A DNA stretch of 11,870 bases from JAAFJU01 sp043764895 (GTDB lineage Bacteria; Cyanobacteriota; Cyanobacteriia; Leptolyngbyales; Leptolyngbyaceae). Within the stretch, counting starts at the first letter, position 1, and every line of letters starts with the position of its first letter. Of this stretch, positions 1 to 5,748 are shown piece by piece. A program made the position numbers and the translations under genes. Location of the stretch: NCBI GenBank assembly GCA_043764895.1, contig JAYUJY010000261.1, forward strand, positions 1 to 11,870. The letters run 5' to 3'. The notes below the pieces were generated by a model, which was not told the origin of the DNA, ran no database searches, and saw only the letters and a program-made list of their open reading frames with translations.

Positions 1-2
1 GA

Positions 3-170
3 GAGGCATTAACGATCGCGTACCAATGGGCGATCGCCCGTCAAGAAAATGGTGCAGCGATTACGCGATCAGACTTCCTGAATCGTGCAAAGAACGATCG
101 GCAGTCTGCTTATTTGCGCGATCATCGCGAAGAGCTTTGGGACGATCTTCAGGGGCTGATGAGTGAATGA
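3..170 (+). CDS. 3' end of an unidentified protein-coding gene (cut by window edge)
   Basis: An open frame enters from the left edge and ends at TGA 168-170, giving about 55 C-terminal residues that finish in ELWDDLQGLMSE. The stretch is hydrophilic with mixed charge, looks helical, and reads as a plausible protein tail. It also contains a HIP1 site (GCGATCGC), which is common in cyanobacterial coding DNA. I do not recognise the family. It lies directly upstream of an iteron-like repeat cluster and a few kilobases from parAB. A plasmid replication or DNA-metabolism protein would therefore fit, but that is inference from position only. Confidence 0.55.
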   Translation, partial: EALTIAYQWAIARQENGAAITRSDFLNRAKNDRQSAYLRDHREELWDDLQGLMSE

Positions 171-455
171 TATCTCCCATATTCTCCGGTAACGTAACGC
201 GTAACAGTGGAAAAGATAGACGGTAACGCCCGTTACTGCTCCGTTACGCGTTACGTTACGCCGTTACTGGACCTGTTACGTTACGCCGTTACTGCTGTTA
301 CGTTACGCCGTTACCGATTGTCCATCTCAAGAACCAAAGCTAGAAATCAGGGATAAAGCGATTATCGTAGGGTCTAAAAAGAAGCCGCTATCGCGTAGGA
401 ACGTGAACAAAATTATCCGCCCAAACCTTTCAAGTGGGCCAAGGAGAAATGAATC
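171..455. other. Intergenic region with candidate plasmid replication origin
   Basis: This 285-base non-coding stretch separates the upstream gene end from the membrane-protein gene at 456. Positions 188-316 are densely packed with direct and inverted copies of a GTTACG-based repeat (listed separately). From 317 to 440 I see no strong repeat or ORF. A ribosome-binding site, AAGGAG, lies at 441-446, nine bases before the ATG at 456. Iterons close to a possible replication gene and a partition operon are typical of theta-replicating plasmids. That this is the origin is inference. Confidence 0.45.
188..316. repeat. Iteron-like cluster of GTTACGTTACGCCGTTAC direct and inverted repeats
   Basis: Three direct copies lie at 250-269, 275-294 and 297-316. 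The first two are identical over 20 bases (GTTACGTTACGCCGTTACTG) and the third differs only in its last two bases. Start-to-start spacings are 25 and 22 bases, about two helical turns. A related inverted copy at 188-207 (complement CTGTTACGCGTTACGTTACC) matches 241-260 at 18 of 20 positions. A short hairpin, GTAACG/CGTTAC with a two-base loop, sits at 223-236. Tandem near-20-bp repeats at helical spacing are the hallmark of iterons bound by plasmid Rep proteins. Confidence 0.6.
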
Positions 456-983
456 ATGGAAATTGTAAACACGACGGGTACGAGTATTGGTTCGATCGAC
501 TGGCTCATCCCTCAGGGAAAGTCACTGTTCAAGGCGCTGACTTCTAAGACGATGCAACGGAGAGTTCGGGCGATCGTCTTGTTTCTGTCAGTCTTGGTGC
601 TGCTGCTCCTGGTGGGTGTGATCAAAACGATTCAAATTTCATTGCAGCTTGCATATCAGGAATTCGAGTCAGTGTTGCGAGATGTAGAACCCGTAGAAAT
701 TTTAGACTCTCAAGAATCTGAACCTGTAAAACCTGTAGAAATTTCAAACTCTCAAAAAATAGATAATCTCGAACCTACCCCGCCGATCGCAGTCGTTCGA
801 GACACGCGGATTCGATCGCTCCGAAAAGAGGCCAGTCAGCAGGGCATCCGGAATGCTAGTCGGATGAGCAAAGCAGATTTACTTATGGCTCTTCAAAATT
901 TTGTCCAAACCACTCATCCTAGCGAGGGTTCTAATGCAAGCGACGAAACTAGCAGATGTTCAAATTCTGGCGGATCTGCTTGA
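456..983 (+). CDS. Single-pass membrane protein with SAP/Rho-N-like C-terminal domain
   Basis: A 175-residue protein starting at ATG 456 behind AAGGAG. Residues about 38-60 form one strongly hydrophobic helix, preceded by a basic patch (QRRVR). Residues 79-100 hold two near-repeats of the form (E/K)PVEIxxSQ, mirrored as a 42-base DNA duplication. Residues about 118-148 (IRSLRKEASQQGIRNASRMS and onward) fit the pattern of SAP or Rho N-terminal helix-extended-helix domains, which often bind nucleic acid. The tail is Ser-rich. The final 50 bases overlap the next gene, so the two are probably co-translated. The location between iterons and parAB suggests a role in plasmid upkeep such as membrane tethering, but that is inference. 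By the positive-inside rule the N terminus would be cytoplasmic and the SAP-like domain outside, which argues against DNA binding unless the topology is inverted. Confidence 0.6.
   Translation: MEIVNTTGTSIGSIDWLIPQGKSLFKALTSKTMQRRVRAIVLFLSVLVLLLLVGVIKTIQISLQLAYQEFESVLRDVEPVEILDSQESEPVKPVEISNSQKIDNLEPTPPIAVVRDTRIRSLRKEASQQGIRNASRMSKADLLMALQNFVQTTHPSEGSNASDETSRCSNSGGSA
671..760 (+). repeat. Internal 42-bp direct duplication within the membrane-protein gene
   Basis: Bases 688-713 and 730-755 match at 23 of 26 positions with a 42-base period, so the frame is kept. They encode the two (E/K)PVEIxxSQ units of the linker between the membrane helix and the SAP-like domain. This looks like a local in-frame duplication that lengthened a flexible linker. 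Confidence 0.6.
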
Positions 984-1203
984 GCAAGTCCGAGAGGAGG
1001 TTAGTTTAATCTGTGACAGTGAGGGCGATTCCTGTTCTGGGAGGCATTGCCAACAGATTCAGCCGGGTGAAGTGGAGAGGGCAATCGCTCATCTACTAAC
1101 AACACATTTGGAAGATTGCCGATTTCGGGATGGGGTGCAGGAATGGCTCGATAATGTTCGATTTAGAAAAGAACGTAGCGTTGCTGAAAATAGGCATGAA
1201 TAA
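934..1203 (+). CDS. Small hypothetical protein coupled to the upstream membrane protein
   Basis: The frame opens at TTG 901, but ATG 934 is preferred because GAGGG lies just before it at 924-928. That gives 89 residues, beginning MQATKLADVQILADLLEQVR. The start lies inside the end of the upstream gene in a different frame, implying translational coupling. The protein is mostly acidic and helical, with a Cys-containing middle (GDSCSGRHCQQ) that corresponds to a small dispersed repeat in the DNA (1028-1062). The C-terminal half (VERAIAHLLTTHLEDCRFRD) looks amphipathic. I do not recognise the family. Pairing with the SAP-like membrane protein suggests the two act together, but no function can be assigned. 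Confidence 0.55.
   Translation: MQATKLADVQILADLLEQVREEVSLICDSEGDSCSGRHCQQIQPGEVERAIAHLLTTHLEDCRFRDGVQEWLDNVRFRKERSVAENRHE
1028..1062 (+). repeat. Small dispersed repeat, copy 1 (GATTC...GGGAGGC...GCCAAC)
   Basis: This segment shares its layout with segments at 5050-5084 and 6876-6911: GATTC, a GT-containing spacer, GGGAG(A)GGC, then 3-4 bases and GCCAAC. It lies in the coding frame of the small hypothetical protein and encodes DSCSGRHCQQI. Copy 2 is read in the same frame (DSRSGRLRQRL). The resemblance to the GGGAGGCnnnGCCAACG repeats scattered in filamentous cyanobacterial genomes is from general knowledge. Confidence 0.5.
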
Positions 1204-1221
1204 GTTGGTCTACAAGACTGA

Positions 1222-1251
1222 ATATTTAGAATGAATTAATCTTCTAAATAT
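1222..1251. terminator. Hairpin between convergent genes, possible bidirectional terminator
   Basis: A perfect 10-bp inverted repeat (ATATTTAGAA / TTCTAAATAT) with a 10-base loop sits between the plus-strand gene ending at 1203 and parB ending at 1294 on the minus strand. The stem is AT-rich and not followed by a clear T run on either strand. It is therefore a weak intrinsic terminator at best, but its position between converging genes fits that role. Confidence 0.4.
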
Positions 1252-1293
1252 CCAGGATTACAAATTAATTCTCTGATTTAGCAACGACTCACA

Positions 1294-2469
1294 TCAAAAT
1301 TGATCCGGGTTGATCATGGCTTGAACTTCGGTCGTTTTAACCTGAAGCGCTGCAAGAAGTGCTGTTAAGTCATCCATACTATCTGAGGAAAGATCAATTT
1401 CCTTCAGTAAGCGGATCACTTGTGCCGCCCCATCTGACTTATGTTTCTTTTGCTTCGGGTTGTACTGTTGAATGAGCTGATTGACCTGATTTTTAACTTC
1501 CGTCAATGATATGCGTCGATCGATGACTTGTTGAGTCAACTTCTTACGAATTTTTGTCGATTTTATTTCCTCTAATTTTAAATTATTAGACGTTAGGCGA
1601 TTCAGCTCTCTGGATTTACTAGATTCTAATCCGAGCGTTTGAATTGCTTCTTTGAGATCTTCCGCTAGCTTGAGTAGTGGAAAGATATTAGTGTTGACGG
1701 TGACGGGGTTAAGCTGTAATCCCAGAATGAGTTCAAAAATCTGGCGTTCTTCCATAGCTTTGAAATCTACACTTTCCACCCAGTTCTTTTGAGTAGACGA
1801 ATCTGCAATTCTGATATCGGCCAACTGAGACAGCGTATTATCCCGCTGCATTCGACGAATGGGCGTGTTGAGGAAGTTGGGAATGATACTTTCCTGTCCG
1901 TGCATATTGGGATAGTCGTTAATGGCAAGACGAATTAACGCTTTAGCTATATCTAAATCATGTAGCCGTTGGGAGTGGATACTGGTCACCACTTGTCCGC
2001 GAAATGTTTCTTCGGGAGATGGTAAATCTTCAGGTGATAAAAATACGGCATTGAGTTCAGGCCAAGAGAGCGATCGTGCTGCACGGGTGCGCAATTCCCC
2101 TTCAAATAAAAGATATCGGCCCATCAATTGTGGGATCAAAATAATAGGTGTCAGTTGGCCATGTCGCTGCAAGCTATTTGCGCGTTCTGCAATCATGCTC
2201 GCTGTGACTGTCTCACGGGGTTGATTAACATCTAAATCAATCAAGTCCAGACGAACCTTATGTTGACCACTTCGGTTTTCGAGTTCTGTGGTGATCTGTT
2301 GAAGATCGTGGTCTATGCGCGTTTGATCATCAGCGGAAAGACGACCTGCACGGAGGTCTGATAATTCCGTCTGAAGCCCAATAATTTCTTCCTTGAGATT
2401 ATGAACTTCTTGAGAGACTTGTACCCCGACAAGGCGATCGCGGAGTCCTGTTGTTCCTGTTTTTGCCAT
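1294..2469 (-). CDS. parB: ParB-family plasmid partition protein
   Basis: A 391-residue protein that should bind a centromere-like site and stimulate the partner ParA to separate plasmid copies. Residues about 20-68 look like a coiled coil. A ParB/Srx-type N-terminal domain starts near 72 (VRLDLIDLDVNQPRE). At 124-131 it has GELRTRAA, which matches the GERRxRA nucleotide-binding box of ParB CTPases with one Arg changed to Leu. Residues 164-182 (IHSQRLHDLDIAKALIRL) match the next conserved ParB segment. The C-terminal part is helical and may hold the DNA-binding and dimer regions, though no canonical HTH is obvious. Its ATG shares one base with the parA stop (TAATG) and GGAG lies upstream, so it is translated from the parA message. 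The GTG/ATG choice is clear here. The family call is firm; the exact DNA target is inferred. Confidence 0.85.
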   Translation of the reverse strand: MAKTGTTGLRDRLVGVQVSQEVHNLKEEIIGLQTELSDLRAGRLSADDQTRIDHDLQQITTELENRSGQHKVRLDLIDLDVNQPRETVTASMIAERANSLQRHGQLTPIILIPQLMGRYLLFEGELRTRAARSLSWPELNAVFLSPEDLPSPEETFRGQVVTSIHSQRLHDLDIAKALIRLAINDYPNMHGQESIIPNFLNTPIRRMQRDNTLSQLADIRIADSSTQKNWVESVDFKAMEERQIFELILGLQLNPVTVNTNIFPLLKLAEDLKEAIQTLGLESSKSRELNRLTSNNLKLEEIKSTKIRKKLTQQVIDRRISLTEVKNQVNQLIQQYNPKQKKHKSDGAAQVIRLLKEIDLSSDSMDDLTALLAALQVKTTEVQAMINPDQF

Positions 2470-3332
2470 TAGAATTCTCCGTCAATTAAATCAATGATTG
2501 CTTCTACGATCGGGTCATAATCCTGTGCGCCTGGAGCGTTGGGTCGAAAGAGGGGTAGGGGTAATCGGGCACTTGTGGCTGTGAGATAATAGTTGGAATC
2601 TCGAATGAATGGAAAGCAATGAATTCCTGCTTCTTCGATTAAAGCCGGAAGAGTATCGCTGATATCCACATTTTCCAAAGGCACCCCTTTCTCATCAATC
2701 CCTAGAATTTTTCGATGGGTGGCTTTCTTCGGATCAACTCGTGTAGGCACGAATCCGATAATTTCAGGTTTTGGTCGGAGCTTAAATTCGCTAATGGTTG
2801 AGTAATACCACTCCAATAAACCAAACAACATTTCAGCATCTTTTTGCTCAGGTTTAATTGGGCATAACACATGGGTACTCGCCACTAAGGCCATGACACC
2901 GATCGGCTCTAAGGTCGCAGGGGTATCAAAGATAATGACATCCGAATCCAGAGGAAAATCATCTAATAATCGATCTTGCAAGATATAAAAGCCCCTGCCT
3001 CGGCTAGGAATTTCTCGAATCATGGTCTGCAAGGGTTTGCCTCCTTGAACAGCATTCACATTTAGAACATACTCAGCCCAAATCGGCTGCAAAGGATAAT
3101 CTCCATCGAAATCGGCCTTCCAAACTTTCAGTAAGGTCTCTGGGCCTTCAGGAGTGGGTGGTAATCCGGTAAAGGTGCTCAGAGAGCCATTATGATCGAG
3201 TTCAATCAGGGTTACACTGTAGCCTGCTTTCCCAAGACCATAGGCCAGATGAACGGCAGTTGTCGTCTTGCCCGAACCTCCAGCATTACTTGCGATCATC
3301 AATCGAACTTGTTGCCGCGTTGTTTTTGTCAT
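2469..3332 (-). CDS. parA: ParA-family partition ATPase
   Basis: A 287-residue Walker-type ATPase that would move or position plasmid DNA with ParB. The P-loop is at residues 17-24 (AGGSGKTT), a ParA-like motif in a Soj/MinD context (IASNAGGSGKTTTAVHLAYG). The signature lysine of the deviant Walker A (KGGxGKTT) is replaced by alanine. The Walker A' region reads LIELDHNGS (residues 42-50) and Walker B is VIIFDTPATLEP (132-143). There is no N-terminal HTH extension, so it resembles small type Ib-like ParAs that do not repress their own promoter directly. The start is ATG 3332 with only a weak AGAAG-type ribosome site. It is the first gene of the parAB operon. Two identical palindromes lie 36 and 158 bases upstream and are likely control or partition sites. 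Confidence 0.87.
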   Translation of the reverse strand: MTKTTRQQVRLMIASNAGGSGKTTTAVHLAYGLGKAGYSVTLIELDHNGSLSTFTGLPPTPEGPETLLKVWKADFDGDYPLQPIWAEYVLNVNAVQGGKPLQTMIREIPSRGRGFYILQDRLLDDFPLDSDVIIFDTPATLEPIGVMALVASTHVLCPIKPEQKDAEMLFGLLEWYYSTISEFKLRPKPEIIGFVPTRVDPKKATHRKILGIDEKGVPLENVDISDTLPALIEEAGIHCFPFIRDSNYYLTATSARLPLPLFRPNAPGAQDYDPIVEAIIDLIDGEF

Positions 3333-3367
3333 TCTTCTAGAAACTTGTAGGGAGCGCCTCTAAATTC

Positions 3368-3389
3368 TGTGTAGTAACGTTACTACACA
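3368..3389. promoter_or_regulatory. 22-bp perfect palindrome, parA-proximal (candidate parS/operator)
   Basis: A perfect palindrome with half-site TGTGTAGTAAC and centre AACGTT. An identical copy lies at 3490-3511, and identity extends two bases further on the left. It is 36 bases upstream of parA. Palindromes of this size next to parAB typically serve as ParB-binding centromere sites or operators. Confidence 0.65.
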
Positions 3390-3489
3390 AGGCTTGCCCA
3401 TAGGTTAGCATGAGTGAATGGAAGTAAGACAAATATTTTATAAGATTTGAGTATTGAAAAATATTTCTGAAACTCCTGGGTTCTAAGTC

Positions 3490-3511
3490 TGTGTAGTAAC
3501 GTTACTACACA
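3490..3511. promoter_or_regulatory. 22-bp perfect palindrome, parA-distal (candidate parS/operator)
   Basis: The second identical copy of the TGTGTAGTAAC palindrome, centred 122 bases from the first. It lies 21 bases beyond the stop codon of the upstream nuclease gene. Two identical sites flanking an AT-rich segment suggest cooperative protein binding or looping. Confidence 0.65.
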
Positions 3512-3531
3512 CGATCATGGAGGCACTCATA

Positions 3532-4590
3532 TTAATTCCCAGGAAGATTTTTTGGATTGACCATGGCTTCCATCGCAGCATTGAGTTCTATTTCGAGCTG
3601 TTCTGGTGTGGGGAGTGAATCTTGAAAAGCTTCGGGAATCGGGTTCCCCATTCGATGCGTCGAAATTCCGATCGGCTGATTCATTCCCCTAAGCGAGAAT
3701 TCGGCAATGGCTTTACTCTTAGATTTGCAGAGGATAATTCCGATTGTGGGTTCATCAGTATGATGTCGGAGGAGTTCATCCACTGCTGAGACATAGAAGT
3801 TCATCTTGCCGGAGTACTCGGGTTCAAAGGCTGTTACTTTAAGGTCGATCACGATGAAGCATCTGAGTCTGAGATGGTAGAACAGTAGGTCTAATTTAAA
3901 CTCTTGACCATCAATTTCGATCGGATATTGACTACCCACGAACGAAAAGCCAACGCCCAACTCTAGAAGAAATTCTCGAATATGAGTGACAAGCCCACGT
4001 TCGAGATCGCGTTCCTGTGCATTTTGCTTAAGGTCAAGAAAATTAAATTGATAGGGGTCTTTAAGAAGTTGCCGAGCGAGATCGGATTGAGGGGCAGGAA
4101 GGATGCGATCGAAATTAGTGACTGCATTTCCTTGTCGCTCAATCAGGCAACTCTCAATTTGCATAGCGAGGATGTCACTACTCCAGCCGTTTTCAAGACT
4201 CTGATCTGCATACCAAAGACGTTTTTCAGTGTCCTTTAGTTTTTCGAGGAGTAGGATATTGTGTCTCCATGGCAATGTTGCAACGCTCCGTTGCAACATT
4301 ACGTCCTCAGAGTATGCTTCTGCAAAAGTTCTCATGTAGCGAAGGTTCCGGGATGAAAATCCGTTGGTATTTGGGAATTCTTTCTTTAAATCTTGGGCGA
4401 GTCTGTCGATGATTTTGGTGCCCCAACGCTCTTTTTTATGACGAACTGAAAGCTGCTGCCCGATGTACCAATACAGCAACGTGAGTTCTCTGTTAATTGC
4501 AACGGCTGCCCGAAGTTGGGTGTTTTGGATACGCTGCTTGAGATCAATCAGGACTCGATTGTAGCTTGGGGGGAGGAGGGAATCAGACAC
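3532..4590 (-). CDS. YhcG/DUF1016-family protein with PDDEXK nuclease domain
   Basis: A 352-residue protein of normal length for this family. Residues about 10-150 match the DUF1016 N-terminal domain (LYWYIGQQLSVR at 39-50, GFSSRNLRYMRTFAEAY at 77-93, LPWRHNILLLEKLKD at 106-120). Residues about 175-335 form the nuclease-like domain, with FKLDLLFYH (231-239), VIDLK (247-251), FEPEYSGKMNFYVSAVDELL (255-274) and PTIGIILCKS (281-290). The core ExK of the PDDEXK fold is DLK here, with Asp for Glu. E. coli YhcG is the best-known relative; members are often linked to mobile elements or defence, but the substrate is unknown. Translation starts at GTG 4590 (GTG TCT GAT) with no strong ribosome site. 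Codons 97-106 overlap a perfect 12-bp-arm hairpin that recurs 81 bases upstream of the start. Confidence 0.85.
   Translation of the reverse strand: MSDSLLPPSYNRVLIDLKQRIQNTQLRAAVAINRELTLLYWYIGQQLSVRHKKERWGTKIIDRLAQDLKKEFPNTNGFSSRNLRYMRTFAEAYSEDVMLQRSVATLPWRHNILLLEKLKDTEKRLWYADQSLENGWSSDILAMQIESCLIERQGNAVTNFDRILPAPQSDLARQLLKDPYQFNFLDLKQNAQERDLERGLVTHIREFLLELGVGFSFVGSQYPIEIDGQEFKLDLLFYHLRLRCFIVIDLKVTAFEPEYSGKMNFYVSAVDELLRHHTDEPTIGIILCKSKSKAIAEFSLRGMNQPIGISTHRMGNPIPEAFQDSLPTPEQLEIELNAAMEAMVNPKNLPGN
4274..4300. repeat. Perfect hairpin/palindrome inside the nuclease gene
   Basis: Arms of 12 bases (AATGTTGCAACG / CGTTGCAACATT) are separated by a 3-base loop (CTC). On the minus strand it encodes residues about 97-106 of the YhcG-like protein (MLQRSVATL). 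A sister copy lies at 4671-4697 with a compensated base-pair change in the stem. Confidence 0.75.
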
Positions 4591-4670
4591 GCTTAGTAAG
4601 GTTGGGAGAAGGAGTACCTTTATTCTAAGCGGACCTGTTCAATCTATGGACTGTCGTTAAATTTTTACTC

Positions 4671-4697
4671 AATATTGCAACGCTGCGTTGCAATATT
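4671..4697. promoter_or_regulatory. Perfect hairpin/palindrome upstream of the nuclease gene
   Basis: Arms of 12 bases (AATATTGCAACG / CGTTGCAATATT) with loop CTG, located 81 bases upstream of the nuclease start codon. It matches the copy at 4274-4300 except for the loop and one paired change (G-C to A-T) that keeps the stem intact. It may be an operator, an RNA hairpin in the leader, or a mobile palindrome. Confidence 0.6.
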
Positions 4698-4743
4698 AGG
4701 AAGAGTGATCTCCTGAAATTTTGATTTGAGATGAAATCATCTG

Positions 4744-4860
4744 CTAAATAAGCTTTGTAGCGAAATAATGTAAGCCAATATTCACGTTAGAAACGAACCT
4801 ATCGGGTCCAATAATAATTCCCGGACCAACGATCGCCAGCACGAACCCCAAGAACCCCAT
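4744..4860 (-). CDS. Possible small membrane protein or gene remnant (38 aa)
   Basis: ATG 4860 to TAG 4744 on the minus strand encodes 38 residues starting MGFLGFVLAIVGPGIIIGPD. About 20 of these would make a good membrane helix. The upstream frame is closed by TAG seven codons before the ATG, and only a weak AGAG lies in the ribosome-site position. Hydrophobic residues, Gly and Pro are placed as in real membrane segments, and the frame looks coding in composition. It could be a genuine small protein or the tail of a decayed membrane-protein gene. I do not recognise a family. It lies among other decayed genes, which favours a remnant. Confidence 0.3.
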   Translation of the reverse strand: MGFLGFVLAIVGPGIIIGPDRFVSNVNIGLHYFATKLI

Positions 4861-4926
4861 CGCTCTAATTCCAATCTAGCTCATACTTAAGAAGTTTTAT
4901 ACGAATCGACTGCCCTTAGCTTCACC

Positions 4927-5637
4927 ATGCAAATCACATCTGAGCAAATCCGACAGATTTCAATTTTTGGAGAACTGGAGTCGGAGCAACTGTATCCCCA
5001 CGCGATGGTGCAACATTATAGACAGGGCGAGATCATCTTTCATGAATCCGATTCCCGTTCCGGGAGGCTGCGCCAACGACTCCCAGCGAAATTATTTGCA
5101 GTTTTTAGTGGTGTGATTCAAATCAAAAAAACGGCATCGACGGGTAAAGAAACGATTTTAAGAACGTTACCCGCAGGAGAAATCTTTGCAGCCCCCGCCC
5201 TCTTTGGCGATGGGATTTCTCCTGCAACTGTCGTCGCCGATCGGGATTGCCAAATTCTTACAATTGACCGATCGGCCTTGCTAGCTCTGATTCAACAAAA
5301 TCCAGAGGTTGCGTTTCGGATGATTGCGCTGCTCAACGATCGGGTTCAAAAACGCCATAGCGCGGTGCATGGATTGATATCTGAACGGGCGATCGTCCGG
5401 TTGGCACAATATATTCAACTATCGATAACCGAATCTGACGTAGAGACAACACCGGAGGGCACTTATTTACGATCGCGCCTGAGTTACTATCAAATCGCCA
5501 GGAGCATCGGGATTACCTACTAGGAATGTGTTCGGTTATTCAAACAACTTCCCATGCTCTACTATCAACGCGGTGGCAGAATTCGGTTGCTGGATATTGG
5601 AGAACTAGAGGCGATCGCCTTAGGAAATCTGCCATAA
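4927..5637 (+). pseudogene. Crp/Fnr-family transcriptional regulator, broken by an in-frame stop
   Basis: ATG 4927 opens a frame encoding 198 residues, ending at TAG 5521. Residues about 10-125 form a cyclic-nucleotide-type sensor domain (LFAVFSGVIQIKK, LRTLPAGEIFAAPALFGDG). The canonical GEL and Arg of cAMP-binding members are not present. A dimer helix follows, then an HTH beginning at YYQIARSIGITY. The stop falls within this HTH, and the same frame continues from 5524 with ECVRLFKQLPMLYYQRGGRI to TAA 5637. The complete 236-residue protein would have normal length and a normal HTH (SIGITYEECVRLFKQL), so a single GAG to TAG change is the simplest explanation. Residues about 42-53 (DSRSGRLRQRLP) interrupt the usual GDxAKxFAV turn and coincide with a small dispersed repeat. 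As it stands the product should not bind DNA. Confidence 0.8.
5050..5084 (+). repeat. Small dispersed repeat, copy 2, inside the Crp-like gene
   Basis: It reads GATTCCCGTTCCGGGAGGCT followed by GCGCCAACGACTCCC. It has the same layout as copies at 1028-1062 and 6876-6911, and has CGTT...AACG ends with GGC/GCC pairing. In frame it adds about 11 residues (SRSGRLRQRLP) where Crp/Fnr proteins normally have a short loop before the AKLFAVFSG strand. That placement suggests insertion into an existing gene. Confidence 0.6.
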
Positions 5638-5748
5638 ATTATTCTACTATGAGGTAGCTCATAGACCGATCGGCGTCCCTGTGTCTCGTCTTGGCTGTGG
5701 CCGCTCGTGAGAATGTCGTCGTTACAGCAGCAGAACCAAGGACATTGT

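Larger units (their letters stand above)
3333..3531. promoter_or_regulatory. parAB upstream control region
   Basis: This 199-base region separates parA from the end of the nuclease gene, both on the minus strand. It holds the two 22-bp palindromes with an AT-rich segment between them. That segment includes an inverted pair AAATATTTT / AAAATATTT (3431-3439, 3458-3466) and a minus-strand TATAAAAT box (3442-3435) that could be a -10 element. No convincing -35 is seen. The parA-proximal palindrome would lie between such a promoter and the gene, where a bound protein could block transcription. Confidence 0.45.
4591..4926. other. Divergent intergenic region between nuclease gene and Crp-like gene
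   Basis: This 336-base stretch lies between two divergently oriented genes and should hold both promoters, though no clear -35/-10 pair stands out. It contains a perfect hairpin (4671-4697) and a 38-codon minus-strand ORF with membrane-helix character (4744-4860). A HIP1-like GCGATC-type site is visible inside that ORF. From 4861 to 4926 the sequence is AT-rich with no strong motif. Confidence 0.5.

Noticed and set aside
188..316. Possible CRISPR array from the regular repeats
   Set aside because: The units are about 20 bases with almost no spacers (2-5 bases) and include inverted copies, unlike CRISPR repeats.
456..1203. Toxin-antitoxin reading of the two small overlapping genes
   Set aside because: Size and coupling fit, but neither protein shows a toxin or antitoxin fold I can recognise, and one is a membrane protein with a SAP-like tail.
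1922..2224. Plus-strand open frame opposite parB
   Set aside because: It lies entirely inside parB on the other strand, shows no family features, and the parB frame has clear conserved motifs.
3982..4239. Plus-strand open frame opposite the nuclease gene
   Set aside because: It is antisense to conserved DUF1016 codons and has no recognisable content.
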